DNA of 64,000 nucleotides from NCBI GenBank assembly GCA_950097015.1, contig CATNEN010000002.1:1984001-2048000 (forward strand). Reading direction: 5' to 3'. The position numbers and the translations under genes were made by a program. Each line of letters opens with the position of its first letter. Positions within the stretch are counted from its first letter, which is position 1. Below, one piece after another: positions 25,810-38,037 of this stretch. This DNA is from Macrostomum hystrix (taxonomy: Eukaryota > Platyhelminthes > Macrostomidae). The notes under the pieces were generated by a model. It was given only the letters and a program-made list of their open reading frames with translations. It had not been told where the DNA came from and ran no database searches.

Positions 25810-26023
25810 GTCGTGCGGAAACTGTCCAGCAATGTCATTATCCACAGATGATGATCTCAAATATCCCCAGAGAAATTACAATCTTTGTGTCGCGCCTGAC
25901 GAAACGAAATAATTATAATACAACGAAATCCGACTCAATATTTGCTGCGAAGCAAAATGAGGATTTTATTTTTTCTCGCAAAACTGGCAATTAATTACTT
26001 GACTTTGACTGTCATCATTTCTG

Positions 26024-26205
26024 TAATTCTGATGCTGACACCTCACCACCACTCGTACAAAGACTGCTGCTCTGGAATTCTGATGCTGACACCTCACCAC
26101 CACTCGTACAAAGACTGCTGCTCTGTAATTTTGATGCTGTGGAATTCTGATGCTGACACCTCACCATCACTCGTACAAAGACTGCTGCTCTGGAATTTCG
26201 ACCTT
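26024..26205. repeat. 51-bp tandem repeat, three copies
   Basis: The unit begins AATTCTGATGCTGACACCTC and ends AAAGACTGCTGCTCTG. The second and third copies are separated by a short partial unit. Confidence 0.9.
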
Positions 26206-26265
26206 TTGAGATTGTGATCCTTTAGAAATTTCACCAACGATGGCGCGATTTCGACCTCGAGATAT

Positions 26266-27500
26266 CCCCTGTCTCATCTCTCCCCTGTCTCATCTCTCCC
26301 CTGTCTCATCTCTCCCCTGTCTCATCTCTCCCCTGTCTCATCTCTCCCCTGTCTCATCTCTCCCCTGTCTCATCTCTCCCCTGTCTCATCTCTCCCCTGT
26401 CTCATCTCTCCCCTGTCTCATCTCTCCCCTGTCTCATCTCTCCCCTGTCTCATCTCTCCCCTGTCTCATCTCTCCCCTGTCTCATCTCTCCCCTGTCTCA
26501 TCTCTCCCGTGTCTCTCGTCTCTCTCCCGTCCAATCTCATCTCTGTCTCATCCCTCCCATGTATCGTCTCTCCTGTGTCTCATCTATCCAGTGTCTCGTC
26601 CATCCTGTGTCTCATCTCTCCGCTGTCTCATCTATCCTGTGTCTCATCTATCCTGTGTCGCATCTCTCCCCCGTCTCATCTCTCCCCCCGTCTCATCTCT
26701 CCCCTATCTCATCTCTCCCCCGTCTCATCTCTCCCCCGTCTCATCTCTCCCCCGTCTCATCTCTCCCCTGTCTCATCCATCCTGTGTCTCATCTCTCCCT
26801 TGTCTCATCTATCCAGTGTCTCTTCCATCCTGTGTCTCATCTCTCCCCCGTCTCATCTCTCCCCCGTCTCATCTCTCCCCCGTCTCATCTCTTCCCCGTC
26901 TCATCTCTCCCGTGTCTCTCGTCTCTCTCCCGTCCAATCTCATCTCTGTCTCATCCCTCCACTGTATCGTCCATCCTGTGTCTCATCTCTCCCCCGTCTC
27001 ATCTCTCCCCCGTCTCATCTCTCCCCCGTCTCATCTCTTCCCCGTCTCATCTCTCCCGTGTCTCTCGTCTCTCTCCCGTCCAATCTCATCTCTGTCTCAT
27101 CCCTCCACTGTATTGTCCATCCTGTGCCTCATCTCTCCCCCCGTCTCATCCATCCTGTGTCTCATCTCTCCCCTGTCTCTTCTATCCTGTGCCTCATCTC
27201 TCCCCTGTCTCATCTATCCTGTGTCTCTCGTCTCTCTCCCGTCCAATCTCATCTCTGTATCATCCCTCCCATGTATCGTCTCTCCTGTGTCTCATCTATC
27301 CAGTGTCTCGTCCATCCTGTGTCTCATCTCTCCGCTGTCTCATCTATCCTGTGCCTCATCTCTCCCCCGTCTCATCCATCCTGTGTCTCATCTCTCCCCT
27401 GTCTCATCTCTCCCGTGTCTCTCGTCTCTCTCCCGTCCAATCTCATCTCTGTATCATCCCTCCCATGTATCGTCTATCCTGTGTCTCATCTCTCCCCTTT
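26266..27500. repeat. 1.2-kb minisatellite of the 16-bp CTGTCTCATCTCTCCC family
   Basis: About 77 units. The left 250 bp is almost pure. The remainder has a longer mosaic period, with the variant CGTCTCTCTCCCGTCCAATC recurring at about 26517, 26919, 27066, 27228 and 27424. All plus frames stay open because the pyrimidine-rich unit lacks stops; I regard none as a gene. Confidence 0.95.
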
Positions 27501-27539
27501 CACATAATACTACAATTAATGCGTTCTGTTGTGCCTTTT

Positions 27540-27578
27540 AGGTTCTCTCCGTGGTCCGCACGCTGAAATGTCTGCCGA
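27540..27578. mobile_element. right end of a decayed hAT MITE
   Basis: GCCGACCCCTG followed by ATTTAGCT matches the right terminus of the intact hAT element at 48807-49391, whose end is GCCGACCCCTG followed by ATTTAGAT. It directly borders the same minisatellite family. I could not find a left terminus. Confidence 0.5.
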
Positions 27579-27873
27579 CCCCTGATTTAGCTCCAAAGTA
27601 GGTCAAATAATATTATCGGCGACAACATAAACTGTAATATGTGCCTGTAAACAGTAAAAACGATAATGTACAGTGACTCTAGTAATGCCACTTGTAATTC
27701 AGTACCAGATTCATGTAAATTTAATTAATTTCGTTAAATTTCTTGAAACAAAGAGATCAAAATCATAGCCTTTATAGTGCCTATATTTCATTATTTAGTT
27801 TCTGAAATTATTGTTTTGTGAAGGATCCATCATGAGACTTAATAATTCCATCTTAGGATCCTATATATACGGG

Positions 27874-28160
27874 TGTGTCGGGTGAGACTCTGCTTGATTT
27901 TTTTGGTCTCAGTGAGTTCTGTGAGCAGAGAGAGAGAGCCGAGTAGACTGAGATTACTATAAGAGCCACGATTGACAAGCACTGGAGTTCTGATAGCAGT
28001 ATAGAAGCCTCTAAAACACCACCCCAACAACGCCCAACCTCACTATTTACTCGGGAGAGTCTCAGATACTCATTATGGATAGGCATACCCACAAGCCACT
28101 GAGCAACCGCTAGCAGAACTGAGCACAATGCTCAGTTCTTAAAACATTGGCGAGATGTGG
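27874..28160 (+). mobile_element. possible solo LTR with primer-binding site
   Basis: A 273-bp segment begins TGTGTCGGG just after a TATATATA motif and ends AAAACA. It is followed by TTGGCGAGATGTGG, which resembles the TGGCGA-type primer-binding sites of Ty3/gypsy elements. No gag-pol sequence or second LTR is visible, so this is tentative. Confidence 0.3.
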
Positions 28161-31100
28161 CCTGTGTTGTTTCTCTGCAGATTGTCTTTCATGTGATAAA
28201 AATGGTGAGCCATGCATGAAACTGACATCAAGTGGGTCGCGACTGCAGGGACTGCATGGTGGAGGTGGGGTGGTGTGTGGGTGGTGACAGGGCTAGCCGA
28301 GGCAGGCTATAGGCACTGCTCTGACAGGTTTTGAGCACGAGATTAAGAATTTGAGAAGAGATAGCGCAGAGAGGAGGCCTGAGAGAGAATTCGAGCCTGC
28401 GCCAACAAGCCTAGCCTGCAGCTCGCGGGGCAGCCCGCAGGAGACAGCAAATGACGGCCTGAAGGGACACAGGAGAGGGCTCGTGAGCAGTGTGAGAACG
28501 AGTCTAGAGTAGGACAGTGAGCTATAGGAGTCAGCTAAGCTCACATTTTTTCTGAGCGTGAATGGGTGAGGGTGGGTTAGAGAGTTTCTATTTGTGGAAG
28601 AGTCTCTGACCAGGTCCTCCTGAGCAGCTTGAGTAGCTTGGTCCGAGGGTGCAAATGGACGCGCAGTGCTCGCGGAGAGAGCGAGAGACAAGAGCACAGA
28701 GGAGGGACAGGAAACACGTTGCCATGGCAGTCGTATGATTGCTTTCGGGTGTTGGAAGGGGGTTAGGCTGGGGGGGCAATTTTTTTAGACTCAAACGAAT
28801 ATGACGCAGAGAGATGCGAGCCATTGATGTCACCCGGGTGAAAGATAGGCTGGCGATCGTGGGCAGCAGGGATGACGCACGGGAGAGAGAGGGAAGATAA
28901 AGCAGGAAAATCTACCTTAAAGAGTTGAGCGTGTTAAATTGTGAGAGTGGAGGTTAGCCGAGCTCTGTAGGAGGATGCTATTAAAAAGGTTGATTGAAAG
29001 AGGAGAGAAAATGAAGTGTAAAAATAGAGTTTGAAAAAAGGTACAAACCGATGGATGAGAGGAGAATTTCTGTAGGCGTGTCTTTTTTTTAACATGCGAG
29101 CAAAACCAGCTCGGCTCGAAAGTTTCGAGAATCGATTGTGCCGTCTCATGCATGGATACAGACTCAGGGAGTACTTGATCTGAGCAGTGCTTTTAGAGCA
29201 TATGTACTCATGGATTAAGCACGCGTGCAAGCCTTATGCAACCGAATATATTTATGCAATCGAAACACTTTGCAAGCTATATAGCAGCATTAATCCATCT
29301 CAACCAATTCAAACAAATGACATCAGGCATTCGTCTGCTGCCTAACGAGTAATCCTCGCTTTAACACCTCCTACTGACCGTCAGAAATCCTTTACATGAA
29401 AGGATCAGTCAATTTCTTCTTAAATTCTAAACAAATCAAGAACTAGACTTTGTTAATAAAATTAGGAATGATGCAAAACGTGCTTTTGTAGAGCCCCTCG
29501 ACTCGAGCAATGTCTGGCATAAACACGGTAATCGTTAATACACCAATTGTGTTGGAGATTTACACAAAGAACGAGTGATTACCCAGTACTACCCATGCAG
29601 GCAATAGTACAAAAAGCAAAATTTAATCAAAATATCCGAACAGGAAAAACTTGATAGTAAATATCGGATGTTTAGACATATTTCGACTGTAATCATTCGT
29701 ACACTCCTACAGTATATATAAAGTTACTTAAGTTGTCCTTTGTAAGTAACCTTTTTGCATTTATACACGTGCCACTTGCCTCAGTGGGACAAAAAGCAAC
29801 ATTTTACGAAAACACAGTTAGAAGAATTGCACTTATATTTTGTTGGCATGTCGATTATTTAACTCATGAAGATGCGACTTTACTTGCCCTGCATACATAT
29901 GTTTTGGATAACCATTTTTATGCTATTAATATTGCAATATACGAAAGATAGACTGCAAGTAGTACAGTCCGATATTGCAAGCTAAATGGCCCTATGGCAT
30001 TATTAAGTCGAAACAAAGCATAACCTGCAGAGCAGCTTTCAATATTCGAATTAATTTTATCCAAAATGTCAAGCAAGTTAAATTAATAAACGAATATATC
30101 ACTCTATTAGGAAAGAGGACTCCATTGTCAGGACCCAGAATCATTACCATCAGCAAAAAACGACGTCTCTTATCCTTCAAAATAAATATTTTTCAAATCT
30201 GAATAGCGAAATTTAGAATTATATTTATTTGAATTATCATTAAGTGTTCAGTTCAGCTAAACTAGATAAAGTTCTATTTCTAGTTTGTTCCATCTGCACC
30301 TGACGGCTTTGGGCAGTTATCGATGACGATATCTTAATATGTGAATACAAAATGAAAATTTCATAGAAGCCGCCACAAAAAGAAAACTAAAATTCACGTC
30401 TCATTACGTATTATTGTTACACTTGTCCAGGTATACTTTTATCGTAAGATATAATTAATAATAATGTGTTATTGTTTTTATCTTCATTATAACTATTACA
30501 TCATTTACAATTTTACTATCACTAGCAATTTCGAAGGCTCTTTAGCATAGGCTTTACTTATGCTACATTCAGACAAGGCAGTCGGTAGACTAGAAAACAG
30601 AATGCATGCAGAATACTCAAACTCAACTTTACTATATATAATAATTACAAACATTTAAAATTTTTTTTTCAAAAAAATCTACATGTACATTTTAAAATTG
30701 CAAATTTCTTGAATCTTGATACTGGAAATGTTTTTTGTATGATGTTAAACCTTACCCATTTTTAGTTTCTGTTGGCTAAATCAAATGATTGTGCTTTCTG
30801 GTATGCGCGAAAATGTGCTTATCTTGCTTTTAAAAATAATATTTGTGCATTAATCCTTTGTGTTTTTTGCTAATTAATGTTTTTAATGTTTTAATTGCCT
30901 AAGCATAGTTATACAGTCTAGTCACAACAATATCTGAATATATTAACATTTTGTGGTAGTCATGTAATTAAATTAGCCTGTAGCCAGTAGCCTGTCTTTA
31001 TGAAACACTCCAAATTCGTTCAATACATTTTTTATATTCTGCATTAGTTTATATAGCTGAACAGTTGTATTTGTAATAACAAATTTATGGTATCAATTAT

Positions 31101-32785
31101 AGTTAATACAGTTGATTCAGTTGATTTAGTCAAATAACATTTTATGTGGTATAGTTACATACTATTTAAAGAACAGGTAAGGAAACTGACAACTATCGCC
31201 TATTTTTGTAGTAGCTGTCTTATTACCTTGTCTAAATTAGCTACAGTTATTTAATATTTTTATAGGATTTTATTTTAATTGCATCTTCAATACTTCCTGT
31301 TTAGAAGTTCTGAATATAATGTTTAGTTTTTTGCTTCCATTTTACCTACCATTTAAGTTTTAGATAGGCTTTGTTCCTTAAGCTAGGGGCCTACTCTAGA
31401 CTAAATATGTTTCTAAGTCTAAGTTTGATACAGCTATTAGCTATCTTTTAGTTCTAATAATTCTTACAAGTTTTAGTACCTTAGAGATTAAAAAAACAAA
31501 TATCCTATTGATCAAACATGTCTTCTTCTTTCTCTGTTTATTTACAACAGTTTTGTCTCTAGCTCTCATGATTGCAAGAAAACCCTGATAAGTTTTTCAA
31601 AGTTTTTTTAGAAGGAAATGTATAAAATTACTTATATGTATTATACTTGCTTGTATACTTTATGCCTGTATGTATAAAAAGTTGATTAAAAACTGTAGGC
31701 ATATCATAATTTTACCTAAACCCATATTAGCGATGCATCTCGAATCTAATGTACTATCTATTTTAATCTTTTGATTAAAAAATTCAGTGTATACATTTTT
31801 GTGATTAGTAAATACTATCCACATGATCTTTTCTGGCTACTAATAGTAGCAGGCCTAGAACTGCATGTGTCGGTAAGATTGCGAATTTTATGTTTGCATT
31901 TTCAACTTCTAGTAGCCATGTTGATACACGATGCTTTGATTTATAGTAGCGATGAACAGACTCGGGCTGAGATATACAGAACAGCTTGTCGTGCAAAAGC
32001 GTTTAATTTTACGCCATAGAATCTGCAGCGTGGTGCAGAGTTAAATGAAGCAGCAATGAGGCAATTTATGCGGCTGAAACAGATTCCAGATTCACTGCTT
32101 CATTGTGGCTTGCCCTCTCATTCTGTGGCCTGAAACCACCCTGCTCTCTCTCTTCAAGCCTCTGCGCAGTGGAAACCTAATTAAGTATCGCTTTAGGCGC
32201 TTGTTCAAAGTTCAACACGGCCACATAAAAGGCAGAAGAGAAGGGAGATAGAGTGTGTTGTCCGTGGGATCTATATCTCCTAGCTTCTTTCGCTAGTTGA
32301 GATTTCGCGGGTCAAGATAGGGATAACGCCTAGATGAGATTAGGGACGAGGCAGGCCTCTCGGCTCATTCTGGTGACGAGATTTTTTTTCTCTCCCTTGT
32401 GGGTCTTCTCTTCGGCGAGCTTTTCCAAGAATTTGATTAAAATTTCGGATAGGCTGAAATTTTCCGCTTGGCCAAGCCCGAATTGCCCCAGCCTTGCCAC
32501 TGGAATCCCTGGAGCCCTGTCTTTGGTCCACAGATTTTTAATGGCAGCTGCTTGGTTGTTGGGCTGTCTTTCCGTGTAGGGCATCCTATCTCCCACTAAT
32601 CATTATCTAAGGCTTTAGTTTTATACATGTTCAACTAGATTGTTTTGCATTTGTTCAAATTTAAAGACGACAAGAAAGACAGGATTGGCGGCAGCGTACG
32701 AAAAGCGAACTTTGTGTATCATGGACAAGAATAACTATAACTAGTGCTTTAAAAGCTTTTAATAATAAGTATTGCAGGAGGGCTG
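28161..32785. other. intergenic DNA without a supportable gene
   Basis: 28.2-28.9 kb is GC- and GA-rich. 29.2-32.0 kb is strongly AT-rich, with homopolymer runs. ORFs are under 140 codons, overlap on both strands and show no domain. Confidence 0.6.
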
Positions 32786-32786
32786 C

Positions 32787-33062
32787 GGTCAATGGCACAT
32801 CATTTGTGACACTAGACCCGCAGCCAGCGAGGAGGCAATTCTGCCCGTTCCACTGACTTCTCTTTTTCTCGGTCGGCGTTTATCTTTATCGATATTAGTC
32901 GGTCGGCGTGCGCCATCATGAACATTGTGTAGATTACAGGCGCCGGTGCTGTCAGGACTGACTCCTGACCACACACGCACACAGATACTGTACGCAGGCT
33001 CACACTCACACAGGTGTGTGCATCTGCCCTGACTTTCTCATCGTCAGACAGTGTGCACTCTC
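32787..33062. repeat. dispersed repeat interrupted by a GPCR exon fragment
   Basis: The left part (TGGCACATCATTT through CCAGCGAGGAGGCA to CTGACT) and the right part (GACTCCTGACCACACAC) match the continuous sequence at 51581-51650. Between them lie about 100 bp that are absent there. They include 32896-32961, a near-identical copy of 34141-34206, which encodes transmembrane helix 6 of the GPCR at 33802-36240. Confidence 0.75.
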
Positions 33063-33133
33063 ACTGTGCCTCGGAGGGCGTAAATTGCACGACTAGCCCC
33101 CAGCCTTCACTCCGCGGCCGCGCCTCAAATGAA

Positions 33134-33186
33134 TGTGGCCTCGCCGCGGAATCGAGCTCAGGGACCTTGACGCGAGAAACAAACGC
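33134..33186 (-). mobile_element. tRNA-derived SINE fragment
   Basis: It shares about 45 bp with the SINE-like segment at 17119-17205, including the B-box-like GAGCTCGATTCCGC on minus. The A-box half is missing or diverged. Confidence 0.55.
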
Positions 33187-33558
33187 TCTTTGTTCGTAAT
33201 TTCTTATCGTTTTGAAGAACCAGATTATTTATTATCTGAAGGATTAGCATACAAGGATTTAACAACGCGGTATAATTACATGAACCTTTGTTATGTCTAT
33301 TTAGCTCTAGCTCGTCATCGCTTTACAATTGTTTTTCCTTGCTAAATTTAGCAATCCTTTGAAAAAAAGAAACACGATAGACGGCTGTGCTTGATTGTGA
33401 CTCCTTCCTTTCGAGATTTACTTTTTCTGTGAACTGACTTCGTGTCCAGCTCGGGTTTCTCGGTCTGCCTGTCGGCGCATAGAGACAGACTTCGTTCGTG
33501 TTCTGATTAAACTGACTTTAGTTAGGCAAATTTATAAGTCATTATGTCTATCTCTCAA

Positions 33559-33564
33559 TTTATT
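33559..33564 (-). terminator. candidate polyadenylation signal of the GPCR gene
   Basis: AATAAA on the minus strand, about 240 bp after the GPCR stop codon. It overlaps the start of a short ATTATG hexanucleotide microsatellite (33561-33591). Confidence 0.4.
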
Positions 33565-33801
33565 ATGATTATGATTATGATTATGATGATATAGGCTTCA
33601 ATAGTTGCCGCTTGTATTTTCGTTTGGTCATAGCGTAGTGGAGTTTCATTCGAACAGAAAAAAGAAGACTTAGTTAATGATTCGGGAATATGATGCTAAT
33701 TACAGACAGCCTTGTCTATTCAATAATTAATTTCAGTTTCGTATAGCCTTATAGGCTAGACAAGAGTTTTTACTTTGGCGACCAATGCGTCAGGGAAATG
33801 A

Positions 33802-34259
33802 TCACATTGTTTCAGTGTGCAACTCGCAGCACTCATCGGCGGTGAGGTCTTCACCGCTCTGTCCAAGATGGTGCGAGTTTGTTGTCAATTCTTCCGCAGC
33901 GTCGCCAGCAGCTGCGTTGTCGGCTGTAACGGCCTGTTGACTGGTTAGACTGAAGCAGCTGTTAACATAGAGACGAAAGCATCTATCCGTGATGTAGAAC
34001 ACCCAAAAGTTGATGGAGGCACTGATGGGCACGAGGACGTACTCGGTGACATACTGGGCCACCGTTAATTGTCCGATGCGGCTCCAGTGAGTTCGAAATG
34101 CCGGATCCACTTCGTCGTAGAGGCCGTTGGATAGCTTGACTATTAGTCGGTCGGCGTGCGCCATCATGAACATTGTGTAGATTACCGGCGCCGGTGCTGT
34201 CAGGACTAGATAAGCTAGGGCCAGGCCTAGCTGGCCGACGGCCCGATTCAATTGACCTC

Positions 34260-34294
<35 letters not shown>

Positions 34295-36240
34295 TCGTTT
34301 CGCAGGCTCTGGTAGGCACCCTTTCTAAACAGCAGCCAGCAAGTTGCAAGGCTAAGCAGGCACACCAGACTGTAGGGTAGCAGGCTTCGCGCCAAAGCGT
34401 TCATTACCGGCTTCACTAGGGTCACGAAGGCTAAATTAGCTCGAAAATTTTGCAGCCTAACATAGTGCACGCACTGCCGTCCTACTGTTGACTTGGCTGG
34501 AGCTGCTATCTCATCTCCAATGATGAGCATGCAGTTGAAAATGCAGGCAAAACAAAATGCGCACAGCGATAGAATCGCCAGCTGCCTGAGCGGCAGCTCC
34601 TTGCGCTCGCCCGTTGAGTCAGGCCGTCTGAATAGCGAATAGACAGCTAGGAAGCGTTCTACACTGAGGATGACAACAATGAATGCGCTTGACTCTACCG
34701 TCAGATTAAGCAAATAAGCTTGAAACTTGCACCACAGATCCGTGCCTCCACTGGGCTTTAGTTCCTGATCATGCTCCATATACTTGTCAGTAAATAGTAC
34801 CAGATTGGAGGCAACAAGTACGCTTGTGTCACTGCAGGCTAGAAGTACGATGAGTAAATTGCGACCGACTTTGCGCACCTGCGTGTGCCTGGCGTAGTAT
34901 AAGATGATGACCGAGTTAAGACTCGCGCCTACTACGGCTACGATCGGTAGGGCGAATTTCATCGCCGATTTTGCCTTCAAAATCGCCGGTATTCGGTTTG
35001 AGTATTGTTGAAAGGCCGAATACTCGCGCGAGATTCTTGTGCGCAAATGATGCCATAGGTCAGTGAGGGTGCTGTAGCATGTGCCGCTAGTTACTGCTGC
35101 CTGCTGACAGCTTGTCAACAATTGCGTGAGCTGCTCCATCTCGCGCGTTTCTAGGTGTCTGGCCAGATCTTTATCGATGTCTTCTTGCACAACGCGGCAG
35201 TAGAATGAAATGAGAGCTGCCCGATGCTCATTAGCGAGGTCTGGTCCGGAAATGTGGTTAGCGGCGCAGCAGTGGGACCAATGGGACTGATAGTGCTGCA
35301 TGTAGAGCAGCACATGGGCCAGCACTTGTCGCCCTAGGCTAGCAGCTGCGTGGCTAATGTTGTTAGCTCGGCTGGCCAGCTCACGCACGGATTTAACCAG
35401 CCCGGTCCGATTGAAGCAACCCGGCGACTCGGCGATTGATTGCGAATAATTAGCTATCAGGGCGGGTATTGTGTCCCACACCAAGATGGAGAGAATCTTG
35501 TAGTCGTTTGTTATCGCTACCATCTGACTTGCTGCATTTAATAAATGAGCATTTGTGTGTTCCGATGAATTTCTTGAATAAGGCTCAGTTGAGTACAACA
35601 TGATGTCCACCTGTCGGCTAGTTGCGTCAAGAATCCTGACAGTCTTGTCTAGCAGTTGACGCGTGGTATTTGCCAGCGCAGAAGGGCATTCGGTGTATCC
35701 GTTGTTAGCCAGTCGAAGCAGCTCGTTGTACTGCTGACGCCTAGGGGCTAGGTAGCCTGGAAGCTCATTACCGATAGTGCTGTGCAGCCTGCCCGATTTT
35801 GTTGACATGAAATCTAAAAATGTGACAGCATCGGACCAGTGCTTGGGATTGCGTCTGTACCACTCTGCTTGGAGCTGCTTGTCGCCCTCCCAGCTAAGGT
35901 GCCTGTAGACGCGATGATACCTTTCTAGATCGCGTAGAAGTTCTGTTGAATCATCTAGCGCCTGGTTCCAATTCCATCGATTGTAATAAGCCGACGAGCC
36001 GACATTATAAGTTCCTCCGAGTCGGGTCACTAAACGCCAACTGGTGCCAAAGTACTGCATGAAGCCAGAGTACCTCACCGCTACGGAGCTCCATTCGTGT
36101 CGCCTGTAGTGAAAGTCATGCGCCACCACCTGATAGATTTCTAGCAGCATGCGCTCCTGGGTAGATGTAAAATTTCCTTGCGTCAACTTAGTGCTGAGCA
36201 GTACACTCAGGTAGAGTAGATAAAAGCTTAACAACTTCAT
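33802..36240 (-). CDS. rhodopsin-like (class A) GPCR with large unrecognised ectodomain
   Basis: 812 residues in one exon. I chose the ATG at 36238-36240 because it begins a signal peptide (MKLLSFYLLYLSVLLS); the frame is open 27 codons further up but without another ATG. Residues about 22-420 form a helical-looking extracellular region with seven cysteines and six N-glycosylation sequons, and I recognise no domain in it. The seven-helix core spans about 421-760: GASLNS in helix 1 (Asn1.50), LACSD in helix 2, SVERFLAVY at the end of helix 3 (an ERF variant of DRY), APAPVIY in helix 6 and NFWVFYITDRCF in helix 7 in place of NPxxY. Intracellular loop 3 has ten consecutive Gln. The core resembles invertebrate peptide receptors; the ligand is unknown. 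A copy of the helix 6 code sits 1.2 kb downstream. Confidence 0.85.
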
Positions 36241-36429
36241 TCGACCTGTTAAGTTGTTTCCGGCTATTAGATTCTGACTGTATAGATTGCAACAGTTGCA
36301 AACGACTTGATTGATTGTCACTGGATATATGGGTTGAGGCGAGCCTCGGGCTTTGCTTCATTTATTGCGTCGGTCAGAAAATCTCTTTTCTACTTATCCT
36401 CTATCGTCTGGATTCGCCTATCGGCTACT

Positions 36430-36680
36430 GTTATTTCCATCGCTCGCATCTCCAGGGCAAGCTGATCCCCTGCTGGCGCGGCCCCGCCCAATCCGCGCGC
36501 GCTTTGACTTGCTTGGAGGAGATCGGGCTGAGTAGGGCAGCGAGGCGCTTCTGGAAACTCCGGCTCTAGAGACGCCAATGGAGATGGGAAAGAGGGAAAG
36601 TTGCCGTCTCAATTCGACCCCTGGCTGCCCCCTCCCGAGGGTAGGACGAGCTGGGAATGAAAAGCTATCGGCGGAGAGGA
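36430..36680 (-). promoter_or_regulatory. GC-rich candidate promoter of the GPCR gene
   Basis: A CpG-rich patch with a GC box and CCAAT motif (CCCGCCCAATCCGCGCGCGC on plus), 200-440 bp upstream of the GPCR ATG, in a region otherwise poorer in CpG. The transcription start is not determined. Confidence 0.3.
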
Positions 36681-36886
36681 TGAGTGAGGCGATGATGGGG
36701 CCTGCTTGAGCCTGCTCTTCCTCCTCGGGCTCCTCTTAACCGTGAATAATCAGTTGAGCTGCCTCATTTTGCTTTCTGTCCTCACTGTGAGCCTATCTCC
36801 GCCTCCCCTGTCTGCTCTACCTCCACTTCTCTATGTCTCTGATTGACGCCTCTCGTCCCAATCTTGAAGTGGCATGCCGTGTTTGT

Positions 36887-36920
<34 letters not shown>
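36887..36920. repeat. CAG trinucleotide repeat
   Basis: About ten AGC/CAG units with one AGT interruption, in the region between the GPCR and ZDHHC genes. It is not within a supported coding frame. Confidence 0.9.
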
Positions 36921-38037
36921 CAGCCACAGTTTCACCTGTTCCCTGAGGAAGATCCAATTCAGTCCACTAACCTCGCCCAGTGGAGGGTTGATAGTCGCTG
37001 TTGTTATGTTGCTGGGACTAATATATTAAATCATTTATACCCTGTGTTCTGTGCCCCCCTTCGAGCTACAAGTTGCATCTTTGACATTTTTATTTGCTAG
37101 TTTTTTTGGGAACATCAGTCCACAGTGATTGATTGAATATTAAAAATTTATTCATTTTTTGCAATTGTTATTCTAGTAATCTATGAACTTTAAACTAATT
37201 AAATATCTGGATTGACTACACCTTTAGAGACAAGTCGAAGAGCTCTTAAGGACATATAAACTAAGCAGTATCTACGGTAGAGATGAGACAGGGGAGATGT
37301 GAGACAAGAGAGTGGTGAGACTTGCGTTTCTATGGGGATGAAGGCCAGGGGGGCTTATGGTGGAGATTTTCTGGTCTTCTCTGGTCTGCCGAGCCGATCC
37401 CTGATCCAAGCGATACTCGTAGGCATATATTTTTCCAATAACGTATTACAGAAAACAATTTCCTAATTCCTACTCAATGCAGCTTAGACAAAGCAATTAT
37501 TTTAATTGGACCAAGCTGCGTATTGAGGAAAAGCAGTGGCTTTACATTTTAGGCTAATTAGTATTTCGCTTCGCACCTGTCGAGATGGAGAATAGAGGCT
37601 GGGAAGATTGGAGAAGCATCCGCCGATTTGCCTGGAAACTAATTTGCACATTTTCAAAGGAACTCCTCTTTGAGGATTTATTATTATCCTGTCTCCATGC
37701 TGGTTCTGAGAGACACTGTCCGTTTTCGTGGATAGTTGTTAACCTAGACCTTGACAACGAGGCTTTGCGAAAATTCACTGAGTGCATTGCGCATTGATCT
37801 TAGTAATATTATAGAAATTATGACAATCTCTACAATGTACTACACACGCTAAAGAAACGATCAAATTGCAGATTCGTTCTAAGCCTAATTGAAACTTTGA
37901 CGTAAAAAAACCAAACAAACGACAGCTAGGAGTTTTGAGTCCAGGACCGCCGTGTCCCAGTTTCGGCCCAACCAAGTACGCGTTGGTTGCGGCTTTGAGA
38001 TTTAACAATTCCGGAATTTAAAACTAATAATAAATCG

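Noticed and set aside
26240-27566. Three overlapping 330-430 codon ORFs rich in LISPLSHLSPVSS
   Set aside because: Pyrimidine-rich minisatellite lacking stop codons in any plus frame; no unique coding sequence.
28293-28833. Minus-strand ORFs of 134 and 81 codons
   Set aside because: Low-complexity Ser/Leu-rich composition and no homology I can recognise.
32330-32596. Overlapping plus and minus ORFs of 81-88 codons
   Set aside because: No domain, no splice context and mutually overlapping; probably chance in GC-richer DNA.
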